Origin: Microbulbifer sp. MI-G
GTDB taxonomy: Bacteria; Pseudomonadota; Gammaproteobacteria; Pseudomonadales; Cellvibrionaceae
NCBI RefSeq assembly: GCF_030440425.1
Contig: NZ_CP098023.1
Coordinates: 248,001-312,000 of the forward strand
Reading direction: 5' to 3'
DNA: 64,000 bases
The notes under the pieces are model-generated. The model saw only the letters and a program-made list of their open reading frames with translations. It made no database searches and had not been told where the DNA came from. How positions within the stretch are numbered: position 1 is the stretch's first letter; each line of letters opens with the position of its first letter. Below, piece after piece: positions 8,199-16,900 of the stretch. A program made the position numbers and the translations under genes.

Positions 8199-8573
8199 AT
8201 GAAGATCAAGATTAAAAGAGTTTATGAGGAGGCCAAAGAAGAGGACGGTGAGCGTGTCCTTGTTGATCGACTATGGCCGAGAGGTTTATCTAAGGGAAAA
8301 GGCAAGATAGATAAATGGATTAAAGAGATAGCTCCGTCCAATGAACTGCGAAAATGGTATGGTCATGATCCGAAGAAGTGGCTTGAATTTAAAATACGAT
8401 ATTTCGATGAGCTAAACAAAAAAAGAGCATTACTCGAACAATTCTGTGCAGAAGTTAGTAATCAAAGTGTTACATTATTATTTAGCTCTAAGGAATTAAA
8501 GTTAAACAATGCGGTTGCTTTGAAAGAGTATTTGGAGTCAATTATAAATGTAGGTAAAAGCCATAACAAATAA
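8199..8573 (+). CDS. DUF488 family protein (cassette gene)
   Basis: The 124-residue product carries the DUF488 signature: KRVYEEA near the start, [11 protein letters not shown] around residue 29, [15 protein letters not shown] and LLFSSKE (the usual family form is LLYGAKD). The family's role is not established; members are often annotated near stress or metal genes. AAAGG precedes ATG 8199. The last residues HNK are encoded by the CCATAAC motif at 8561-8567, so it ends like other cassette genes of this array. Confidence 0.8.
   Translation: MKIKIKRVYEEAKEEDGERVLVDRLWPRGLSKGKGKIDKWIKEIAPSNELRKWYGHDPKKWLEFKIRYFDELNKKRALLEQFCAEVSNQSVTLLFSSKELKLNNAVALKEYLESIINVGKSHNK
8561..8572. repeat. attC R''-type half site
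   Basis: CCATAACAAA occurs exactly at the end of the DUF488 frame. No inverse partner is found within 150 bp downstream. It is read as the left end of an eroded attC. Confidence 0.4.
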
Positions 8574-8776
8574 AGAGTCAGACCAGATCCAAGTATATCG
8601 AAGAGAAATGAATTTTCGAAGCTTGATGTTAGTCTCGGAATCATTTTTTACGAGTTGACCACTTCATGGGTGAGGATCATATGGGCAAATTTACTACACA
8701 GAGTGCGCGTAAAGTGGTGTCTACTTTTCGTGGGTAGGATCAGCATATTCAATAGAAGCTTATATGGAGGTTTGAA

Positions 8777-9184
8777 GTGAATAAAGAAATTACAGGTGGT
8801 TGTTGTTGCGGGAGTGTTTTATTTAAGCTTGAAGATGACTTTGAAAATTTTTTCTTTTGTCATTGTGAACAGTGTAGAAAGCTAACTGGCTCCGCTCATG
8901 CCTCCAACTTATTCACGTCACCGTCTAATATTGCATGGATTCAGGGTGAGAACAAAATAAAACGCTATGATCATCCAGCACGTTCTTTTTCCAAAGCATT
9001 TTGCAAAGACTGTGGTTCTGGATTGCCATTTCTGTCCCAAAGTGGAAAGTTTCTAATTGTTCCAGCGGGCGCTTTAAATGCAGAGCCGGCAAAGACGTTA
9101 GATGCTCAAATCTTCTGTGAAGAACAGGCAGAGTGGCATAAGATCGGTTTAAAGGCAATGGAGTCAGAAGGCTTCCCGAAATAA
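8777..9184 (+). CDS. GFA / CENP-V family zinc protein (cassette gene)
   Basis: The 135-residue product has all zinc-ligand motifs of the GFA (glutathione-dependent formaldehyde-activating) family: GGCCCGSV near residue 7, CHCEQCRK near 34 and CKDCGSG near 77. Most family members do not act on formaldehyde, so the substrate is unknown. GTG 8777 has GGAGG 7 nt upstream. GFA genes are common integron cargo, consistent with its neighbours and with the VCR-like repeat that follows. Confidence 0.85.
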   Translation: MNKEITGGCCCGSVLFKLEDDFENFFFCHCEQCRKLTGSAHASNLFTSPSNIAWIQGENKIKRYDHPARSFSKAFCKDCGSGLPFLSQSGKFLIVPAGALNAEPAKTLDAQIFCEEQAEWHKIGLKAMESEGFPK

Positions 9185-9189
9185 AAAAC

Positions 9190-9300
9190 AGAGCGCTCAA
9201 GAGGGATTCGTATCACTCAGCATTTACGATTCGAATCAGATTTAGTGTTTGGGATGCAATGGTTTGGGTTGTGTGATAGCGTTGCTCACTCGTTTTCGTG
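9190..9300. repeat. VCR-like long attC remnant
   Basis: The stretch contains AACAGAGCGCTCAAGAGGGA, then TACGATTCGAATC, a TTTAGTGTTTGGG block and GTGTGATAGCGTTGCTCAC. From memory these blocks match, in order, the long attC repeats (VCRs) of Vibrio and Shewanella superintegrons. The outer R''/R' ends are not intact. The identification depends on recollection, not alignment. Confidence 0.45.
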
Positions 9301-9342
9301 ACTTTAAATGCCAAAGTTACCCTTTTAGGGTGAAATAAAGCC

Positions 9343-9563
9343 TTGAAGATAGGTGCAGTTCAATTTAAACCAATTGCCGGTAATATAGAGGCAAATGTAA
9401 ACCGACATCTTGAAATGATTCAAGTGGCTGCCGGTGAGGAGGCCGACTTGGTTTATTTCCCCTACCTTCTGTCACTGGTCATGAACCCCGGATGGCAAAG
9501 TCAATGGCCACGGACCGGTCTGCCACCGTATTTGAGTTGTTCCAACTGGCTCGGGCGCGATAA
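9343..9563 (+). pseudogene. Carbon-nitrogen hydrolase (nitrilase family), N-terminal fragment
   Basis: From TTG 9343 the frame reads KIGAVQFKPIAGNIEANVNR, then LVYFP, the start of a nitrilase-fold amidohydrolase including the region of the catalytic glutamate. After FP the frame shifts: another frame continues as PSVTGHEPRMAKSMATD and FELFQLARAR, which fits the family (FPELSVTGYEP...), and ends at 9563. About two thirds of a normal 260-300-residue protein, including the catalytic lysine and cysteine, is missing. Gene decay is the simplest reading. Confidence 0.6.
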
Positions 9564-9613
9564 CGCCGCTGTTTACCTGGCGCTATGAGTCATCGTGGTG
9601 ATGAGGAATTCAT

Positions 9614-9874
9614 ATGAATCTTGAAAAATGGAAACGCACACGAGGAAAAGGTAAGAAAAGGTTTCTTTGGGTTAATGGCGCACTTCAATGGGGTATCACA
9701 ACAGCCTTGCTGTGGTCCTTGCTCATGCAGGTCACTAATCCGGCAGAGCCAATTTGGTTTCGCCCGGCAATTGCACTAGTCTTGTTTCCCCTCGGTGGCT
9801 TGGTCTGGGCGCATTGGGTTTGGCAGTCCTCTGAGTCAAAGTACAAGGATCGCGAACAAAAAGTGAATCCATAA
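9614..9874 (+). CDS. Two-helix membrane protein, cassette ORF
   Basis: The 86-residue product has a very basic N-terminus (residues 4-18), then two hydrophobic helices (about 26-42 and 51-69), and a charged tail. GAGGA precedes ATG 9614. The TAA stop is part of CCATAAC at 9869-9875, the array's recurring end motif. I do not recognise a function. Confidence 0.6.
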   Translation: MNLEKWKRTRGKGKKRFLWVNGALQWGITTALLWSLLMQVTNPAEPIWFRPAIALVLFPLGGLVWAHWVWQSSESKYKDREQKVNP

Positions 9875-9880
9875 CAACCC
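9869..9880. repeat. attC R''-type half site at right edge of array
   Basis: CCATAACAACCC overlaps the stop of the preceding ORF. No right end is evident in the 260 bp before the DUF945 gene, and DNA to the right is GC-rich. This is the probable right boundary of the cassette-like region. Confidence 0.4.
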
Positions 9881-10137
9881 TAAGGCGGTTGCGCCGGCCT
9901 CTGGTGAGTCCTCTGCGGATGTGATACGCCAGCCGTGAACTGTTTTCACGGCCAGGAGAGGATGGCGTTGGAAGAGGCACGTTCGGTAGTTTCTTTTCCC
10001 TGGCTGGCTATCTATCCGTTGGCGCTGCCCGAGGGATACACCGATGGTACATTCAGCGATTACCCCAGAAACCGGGCCTGCCTTTTGATATTGTGGAGCC
10101 TTGCGGACATACGCCGCAACGCCTTTTCAACAGGCTA

Positions 10138-11385
10138 CTAGAGGGTTCCGGTCAGCGCCATAACAAACAGGTCGGGCGGCAATGGCTGGCCGTTGACCTG
10201 GAGCTGGCCCCGATTCACTTCGAGGAGCATCTGGAGTTCGCCATCCTGCTCCAGCAGCAGGCCGTATTCGCGCAGTAACAACGCCTGCGCCACCAAAGGC
10301 GACTGCAACAGAGCCGGTTCCGCTGCGCTCAGGGTCACGGTGGCCACCAGGGGCTTCAGCCACTGATTGAGGAGGTTGCCGTTACGCTGGCGTGGAGGGC
10401 GCTGCATACCGCGCCAATCAATCTCGGCATCCACCAGCACCGGGCCGTTGCGGGATTCCACCGCCAGCTGTTGTTGCAATCGCAGCGGCGGACGCATTGC
10501 GCTTGGCCAGTCCCTCCGTGCCGATGGCAGCAGGGCGCCCAGGTAGTGCCCCAGATCCACAGCCCTGATAGCCGGTAGTGTTATCTGCTGTTGAACAGAG
10601 GTTATCGGAGTGGTCGATTCCACCTCGGGCAACTGCAGGTCGCTGATCAGCTTTAGGGTATTTCCGGCCAGTTGTTCCAGGGTCAGGTTCAGGCTGATAT
10701 TGCGCAGCGCCACCGGGCCGGAATCCGATTCCGCGCGCAGCAGTGACAGGTGTAACTGGGCATTTCCACCGCGGCCGGGTGTAAACTGAAAAGTTCCTTT
10801 CAGCGGCTCCACATAGAGAACCTCTGCGCCCTGGCGGGTCTGGCGCAGGGTGCCCAGGTCCACACTGCCGGTGAGCACCGCACCGGTATAGTCGGTTTCC
10901 ACCGATACCTCACCGCCGTCAAAGGCCAGTTCCCCGCTCTCACCGATGCGTTTAAAAGGAGCCAGGCGCAGGGTATTGAGCACCCGGTTGTCCGCAGTCA
11001 CCAGGGATTCGAGCACCAGCGGGCTGTCCTGCAGGCTGCCGTACACCCCCTCCACCTGTGCGCGCAGCCCTGCCGGTAATTGCTCCGGCTGCAGCCGGGT
11101 CTCGCTGTAGACCAGCCCCACTTTCGGGCCCTGCGCAGTAAATAGCAGGGGGCCGTGGTGAATTTCGGTATGCAGCTCTGTCTTGTCGTTTTGCAGGGTT
11201 ACCTGGGTACGGGTTTCGGCACCAAACCAGTGGCGCTGGTAACCGGTGGTTGCCCCCCCCTGCAGCCTGCCCAGTTGCTGCTTCCAGATTGCCTCCACCC
11301 TGGGGCCGATAAACCCGGGTGCTGCCAGGGCGGAGATCACCAACACGGCAAACAGAATCAACAGGAGTGCGCGCAGCAGCTTCAT
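10138..11385 (-). CDS. DUF945 (YdgA-like) family protein
   Basis: The 415-residue protein starts with a single hydrophobic segment (LLRALLLILFAVLVISALAA) that acts as a signal or membrane anchor. It continues with YQRHWFGAETRTQVTL and HTEIHHGPLL, both typical of the DUF945/YdgA family. Family members are periplasmic, inner-membrane-anchored proteins of unclear function. It is transcribed away from the nar cluster and appears monocistronic. Confidence 0.75.
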   Translation of the reverse strand: MKLLRALLLILFAVLVISALAAPGFIGPRVEAIWKQQLGRLQGGATTGYQRHWFGAETRTQVTLQNDKTELHTEIHHGPLLFTAQGPKVGLVYSETRLQPEQLPAGLRAQVEGVYGSLQDSPLVLESLVTADNRVLNTLRLAPFKRIGESGELAFDGGEVSVETDYTGAVLTGSVDLGTLRQTRQGAEVLYVEPLKGTFQFTPGRGGNAQLHLSLLRAESDSGPVALRNISLNLTLEQLAGNTLKLISDLQLPEVESTTPITSVQQQITLPAIRAVDLGHYLGALLPSARRDWPSAMRPPLRLQQQLAVESRNGPVLVDAEIDWRGMQRPPRQRNGNLLNQWLKPLVATVTLSAAEPALLQSPLVAQALLLREYGLLLEQDGELQMLLEVNRGQLQVNGQPLPPDLFVMALTGTL

Positions 11386-11781
11386 AGGTACTCATTTTTT
11401 TTGGCTGGAATTTCGCCGATGGTAGCAGATTGTATGGAAGTTGGTGCGATAGGAGCGCATTGCTTTCCGCGCTCTGGCAAGAACTCGAGATGGTAACCGC
11501 GGATCTGCCTCAGGGGCGCGCCCAGGCAGGCACTGCCGAGTAGGCTTTGGGCAGCCAACCGGTCCGGGTTTTACCCGGCAACCGCGGGGTTGCCGGGTGC
11601 ATAGAGCAGCAAAAATACCACCAGCGAACAGGGGGAGGTGCCAGGGCTTGGGAACCGGGCCAGCTGTTACCCGTAACCGGATGGAAAACTGCCGGTAGTG
11701 TGACCCTGTGGCGGGAAAAGGCGTTTGCACAAGCTCTGGCGCCCGGCGTATGGCCGGGGCTGGCACTGTGCAGGGCAATCC
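11386..11781. other. Intergenic stretch, nothing recognised
   Basis: These GC-rich 396 bases lie between the starts of DUF945 transcription and the end of narX. No frame has protein-like composition in a supported context, and no clear terminator or RNA is visible. Confidence 0.3.
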
Positions 11782-13632
11782 TTAAACCGCCTCGCGCCAT
11801 ACCAGCTCCCGCTCGCGCGCGTAGTGGGGGACAAAGTGAAATTGTACCTCGGTGCCGCCCTCCTCACGCCGGCGGATTTGCAGCTTGCCGTTCAGGTTGC
11901 TGGCGCGCTCCTGCATGATGGACATGCCGAAGTGGTTGCGTTTTTCCGGTGCATTGCTGATGCCAATGCCATTGTCGCGAATGCATACCTTGAGGGCGTG
12001 GTTGTCGGCCTGGGTCAGGCTGATCTCCACCCTGTCTCCCTGGGAATGGTACACGGCGTTTTGCGAAGCCTCGCGCACCAGCTGCAACAGGTGGATTTCC
12101 TCGTGGGGGGTGAGGGGGACCTCATCCAGGTGGTAATCCAGCAGGATGCTGATCTGCGGGTGCTGCTCGCGGTAGGCGAGGATGGACTGCTCCAGAATGC
12201 CGCGCAGTCCGCCGGGTCCGACCTGCAGGCGGAAGGTGGTGAGCAATTCGCGCAGCTGGCGGTAGGAGGCATCCAGGCCCTCTTTCAGTTCTGCGATGAT
12301 TTCCTCCACTGCGACCCTGTCCACCTGATCGCGGCGGTTGGCGCGGTTGAGCCGGGTTACCTGGATTTTCAGGTAGGAGAGGGACTGGGCCAGGGAATCG
12401 TGCAGCTCCCGCGCGATAATGGCGCGCTCATCCAGCAGGGCCACGCGCCGGTCCTGGGCCTCGCGCTCATTGATGGCGATGGCGGCGGTGACACTGTCGG
12501 CGAAAGTGCCCAGGCGCTGCTGCGGCTCCTCATCGAGACTGTCCCCACGGGGCAGGCTGCACATCAACACACCGTAGTTGCGCTTGTCCACTTCCAGGGG
12601 AAAGCGGTATACGCGGCTCTCGCCCTCTTCAGAGGGACCGCAGGTGTTCACGCACATGCGGCACTCGCTGCCGCTGCAGTATTCGTTGCCCAACCCCTCT
12701 ACCAGGTGTTCATAGGGGGCTTCGCCCTCCGGGGTCATCAGGCACAGATCCAGATTTTCCAGGCCCGCCACATTGGCAAATTCACCCAGCCACTGGCCCA
12801 GTTCGGTGCCGGGCAGGGGGCCTTCGCTGATGCGTCGCGCCAGGCGGTACTGAAAATCCAGGGCCTCATGGCTCTTTTGCAGTTGTGCGGTTTTCAACTC
12901 CACACGGTGGGCCAGGTCTCGGTGGGTGGCGTGTATTTCATCGCTCATATTATTGATGGTACGCGCCAGCACCCCCAGCTCATCCTCGCTGTCGATTTCC
13001 AGGGGAGGCTGGTGAAAATTCCCCTGGGCGATGCTCAGGGAGCGGTTGGTGAGCAGCTTCAGGGGCTGCTCCACGGAGCGGTGCAGGATATACAGGGAGA
13101 GATACACCAGCACCACGGTGGCGAACAGGGAGCCCAGTTGTACCAGACGGAGTAAATTGATCTTCTCCTCGGCGATGGTCTGGTAGTCGAACACCAGGGT
13201 GTCCACATCGGTGATAAACGGTTCCAGGCGGTTGGCCAGCTGTTGGGAGTCCATGGCGGTGTGGCTGGCGGCAATGGATTCCAGCAGCGGGCGGATCTCC
13301 TGTTCCCAACTGTGCATCACCTTGTTGTAGTGGCGCGCTGCGCGCAGGTTGTCGCTGGCGCTGAAGTCGGAGATGCTCAACACCTTTGCCAGGCGCTGTG
13401 CCACTTCGTCCGCCAGGTCACGGGTGGCCGCGAGGTCTCCGGAGGGGGCGATGGCGGACAGCCGGTAGCTCATGGCGCGCAGGGAGCCGGCCAGGTTCAC
13501 TGCGGCGGCATCGTTTTCGGCGGCATCGGAGATGATATAGGAAGCCACCATGGAACTCAGTGCCACCAGCACGGTGAGCAGCATCAGGGTGCCGATGCGG
13601 TAGACAATGGACTGTCGGATTCGGTTCAGCAT
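11782..13632 (-). CDS. narX: Nitrate/nitrite sensor histidine kinase NarX
   Basis: The 616-residue protein has TM1 near residues 12-34, a periplasmic domain, TM2 near 165-185 and a HAMP domain. A central domain follows with the NarX cysteine cluster CSGSECRMCVNTCG, then the HPK7-type H-box ARELHDSLAQSL and an ATP-binding domain (DNGIGI). Nitrate in the periplasm triggers autophosphorylation and transfer to NarL. The start MLNRIRQS matches family length (E. coli 598); a frame upstream to 13830 is excluded by the intergenic operators. It is divergent from narG, while its partner NarL is encoded about 37 kb away. Confidence 0.92.
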   Translation of the reverse strand: MLNRIRQSIVYRIGTLMLLTVLVALSSMVASYIISDAAENDAAAVNLAGSLRAMSYRLSAIAPSGDLAATRDLADEVAQRLAKVLSISDFSASDNLRAARHYNKVMHSWEQEIRPLLESIAASHTAMDSQQLANRLEPFITDVDTLVFDYQTIAEEKINLLRLVQLGSLFATVVLVYLSLYILHRSVEQPLKLLTNRSLSIAQGNFHQPPLEIDSEDELGVLARTINNMSDEIHATHRDLAHRVELKTAQLQKSHEALDFQYRLARRISEGPLPGTELGQWLGEFANVAGLENLDLCLMTPEGEAPYEHLVEGLGNEYCSGSECRMCVNTCGPSEEGESRVYRFPLEVDKRNYGVLMCSLPRGDSLDEEPQQRLGTFADSVTAAIAINEREAQDRRVALLDERAIIARELHDSLAQSLSYLKIQVTRLNRANRRDQVDRVAVEEIIAELKEGLDASYRQLRELLTTFRLQVGPGGLRGILEQSILAYREQHPQISILLDYHLDEVPLTPHEEIHLLQLVREASQNAVYHSQGDRVEISLTQADNHALKVCIRDNGIGISNAPEKRNHFGMSIMQERASNLNGKLQIRRREEGGTEVQFHFVPHYARERELVWREAV

Positions 13633-13699
13633 ATCGGGTCGCTTGCTCCCAGGTGGCTGTGGTCGGAGGGCTCCATTGTGCCGTCCACTGGCGCCCAAA

Positions 13700-13717
13700 T
13701 TTGTGGGTACCCACAAA
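13700..13717. promoter_or_regulatory. Perfect 18-bp palindrome upstream of narX
   Basis: TTTGTGGGTACCCACAAA is a perfect inverted repeat 68 bp upstream of narX. It embeds back-to-back heptamers similar to NarL half-sites (GTGGGTA/TACCCAC). A dimeric regulator is likely to bind it; which one is not known. Confidence 0.5.
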
Positions 13718-13823
13718 GATCGCCAGTTTCGCACAAAATTCAACCTCTTGTCTGTTTTTTGATCGCAGCCCTTGCCAGTCGGGGCCCCGGTGCGGATCGG
13801 GGTGAACACCAGCCATATTTTCC

Positions 13824-13876
13824 TACCCATTCGGGGGTAGTTTGCCGCATTTCTACCCCTTTTTGATCAGGTGATC
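13824..13876. promoter_or_regulatory. NarL-type 7-2-7 site and FNR-like half site before narG
   Basis: TACCCATTCGGGGGTA (13824-13839) is two opposed NarL heptamers (consensus TACYYMT) separated by 2 bp, the 7-2-7 layout bound by NarL/NarP. Another heptamer, TACCCCT, is at 13854-13860. TTGAT at 13863-13867 is an FNR/Anr half site whose right half is poor. Together they predict anaerobic, nitrate-induced transcription of narG. Confidence 0.65.
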
Positions 13877-13948
13877 CCCATGGGGTGCGCTTTTATATTC
13901 CCCCTAAACCGAGGTTCTAACCGCATACCGATGCCCTGGGAGTACCGC

Positions 13949-16900
13949 ATGAGCCATTTCCTGGACCGACTGAAATACCTGAAAAAACATAAAGAGCCCT
14001 TTTCCGGGGGGCATGGGGAAAAAACCGACGATGACCGCAGCTGGGAAGATGGCTACCGCCGCCGCTGGCAGTTCGACAAGATCGTGCGCTCCACCCACGG
14101 AGTGAACTGCACCGGCTCCTGCAGCTGGAAAATCTACGTGAAGGACGGTCTGGTCACCTGGGAAACCCAGCAGACCGACTATCCGCGCACCCGCCCGGAC
14201 CTGCCCAACCACGAGCCACGGGGCTGCCCGCGCGGTGCCAGCTACTCCTGGTATATGTACTCGGCTAACCGCCTCAAGTACCCGAAGATCCGCAAGCGCC
14301 TGGTAAAACTCTGGCGTGAAGCCAAGTTAAGGCACAGTGATCCGGTAGAAGCCTGGGCCAGCATTGTGGAGGACCCGGCCAAGGCCAGGTCCTACAAAGA
14401 GCGTCGCGGTATGGGTGGCTTTGTGCGGGTCAAATGGGATGAAGCCAATGAGCTGATTGCCGCCGCCAACGTCTACACCACCAAACAATACGGCCCGGAC
14501 CGGGTCACCGGCTTCTCGCCGATTCCCGCCATGTCCATGGTGTCCTACGCCGCCGGTGCCCGCTATCTGTCATTGATCGGCGGCAACTGCCTGAGTTTCT
14601 ACGACTGGTACTGCGACCTGCCGCCCGCCTCTCCGCAGATTTGGGGCGAGCAGACCGATGTGCCCGAGTCCGCCGACTGGTATAACTCCAACTACCTGAT
14701 CGTGTGGGGCTCCAATGTGCCGCAGACCCGTACCCCGGATGCGCACTTCCTCAGCGAGGTGCGTTACAAGGGTGCCAAGACCTGCGTAATCACCTCCGAC
14801 TACTCCGAGTGCTCCAAGTTTGGCGACACCTGGCTGGCACCGCGCCAGGGTACCGATGCGGCCCTGGCCATGGCCTTCGGCCATGTGATCCTGAAAGAAT
14901 TCCATGTGGACAAGCCCAGTGCTTACTTCACCGAATATGTGCGCACCACCACCGACATGCCGATGCTGGTGACCCTGGAAGAGCGCGATGGCAAGCTGGT
15001 ACAGGGTCGCTTCCTGCGTGCCTCCGACCTGGCGGATGACCTCGGCCAGGACAACAACCCGGAATGGAAGACCATCGCCGTCAACCATGATGGCCAGCTG
15101 GTTTCCCCCCAGGGTTCCGTAGGTTACCGCTGGGGCGAGCAGGGAAAATGGAATATCGAGCAGCGCGATGGTCTCAGTGGCGAAGAAGTAAAGCTGAAGC
15201 TCAGCCTGAAAGACTGCGCCGATGAAATCGCCCAGGTGGCCTTCCCTTACTTCGGTGGCCAGACCCACGAACACGACTACTTTCAGCACACCGACCACAG
15301 TGATGTGATCGACTACAAGGTGCCGGTGAAGTTTGTGCAGAACAAAGACGGCGAGGTGCTCAAAGTCGCCAGTGTCTACGACCTGACCCTGGCCAACTAT
15401 GGCGTCGAGCACGGCCTCGACGACCCCAACTGTGCGCAAAGCTACGACGAAGACAAGCCCTACACTCCCGCCTGGCAGGAGAAGATCACCGGCTGTCGCC
15501 GTGAGAATGTCATCCAGGTAGCGCGCGAGTTCGCCAACACCGCTGACAAAACCCGTGGGCGCTCCATGGTGATTGTGGGTGCCGCCCTCAACCACTGGTA
15601 CCACATGGATATGAACTACCGTGGCCTCATCAATATGTTGATGATGTGCGGTTGTATCGGCCAGAGTGGCGGTGGCTGGGCTCACTATGTGGGGCAGGAA
15701 AAACTGCGCCCGCAAACCGGCTGGACCCCCCTCGCCTTCGGTCTCGACTGGCAGCGTCCGCCGCGCCATATGAACGGCACCTCCTTCTTCTACAACCACG
15801 CCAGTCAGTGGCGCTACGAGAAGCTGGAGATGGAGGAAGTGGTTTCGCCGCTGGCCGACAAGCGCAAGTGGCAGGCTTCCATTATCGATTACAACAGCCG
15901 CGCCGAGCGTATGGGCTGGCTGCCCTCCGCACCGCAGCTGGGTATGAACCCGCTGCAACTGACCAAAGATGCCGCCGCTGCGGGTATGTCCGCCAAGGAT
16001 TACACCGTACAGCAGCTCAAGCGCGGCGCGCTCAAGTTTGCCAACCAGGACCCGGATAATCCGCAGAACTATCCGCGCAATCTGTTTATCTGGCGCTCCA
16101 ACCTGCTGGGTTCCTCCGGTAAGGGCCACGAGTACATGCTGCGCCACCTGCTCGGCACCAAGCACGGCCTGATGGGTAAGGACCTGGGCGAAGCCGGCGG
16201 CAAGAAGCCGGAAGATGTGGCCTGGCATGACACCCCCAGTGAGGGCAAGGTGGACCTGCTGGTGACACTGGACTTCCGTATGTCCACCACCTGTCTCTAC
16301 TCCGACATCGTGCTGCCAACGGCTACCTGGTACGAGAAGGACGATCTCAATACCTCGGATATGCACCCCTTTATCCACCCGCTCACCAAAGCGGTGGACC
16401 CGGCCTGGGAAGCACGCAGTGACTGGGACATCTTCAAGGGCATCGCGAAGAAATTCTCCGAACTGACCGACGGCCACCTGGGGGTGGAGAAGGATCTGGT
16501 AACCCTGCCAATCCACCACGATACCCCCACCGAAATCGCCCAGCCCTTTGGGGTTAAGGCCTGGTGGAAAGGCGAGTGCGACCTGATCCCCGGCGTTACC
16601 GCGCCGAGCATGATCGAGGTGGAACGCGACTACCCCAATACCTACAACCGCTTTACCTCTATCGGCCCATTGCTGGAAAAACTTGGCAACGGCGGCAAGG
16701 GCATCAGCTGGAACACCGATGACGAGGTGGACTTCCTCAAGAAGCTCAACCGCACCTGGAAGGATGAGACTGCCCGCAATGGCCGCGCGCGTATCGACAG
16801 CGCCGTGGATGCTGCCGAGATGATCCTGTCACTGGCCCCTGAAACCAATGGTCAGGTGGCGGTGAAGGCCTGGGAAGCCCTGGGCAAGATTACCGGCCTC

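Noticed and set aside
9935..10141. 68-codon ORF before the DUF945 gene
   Set aside because: Non-standard start without ribosome-binding site, no family resemblance and overlap with the convergent gene's stop.
11725..13155. Long plus-strand open frame of 476 codons opposite narX
   Set aside because: It is the antisense shadow of narX; composition is repetitive in alanine, valine and glutamine and the real gene has all family motifs.
14570..16519. 649-codon minus-strand open frame inside narG
   Set aside because: Shadow of narG, with no family resemblance of its own.
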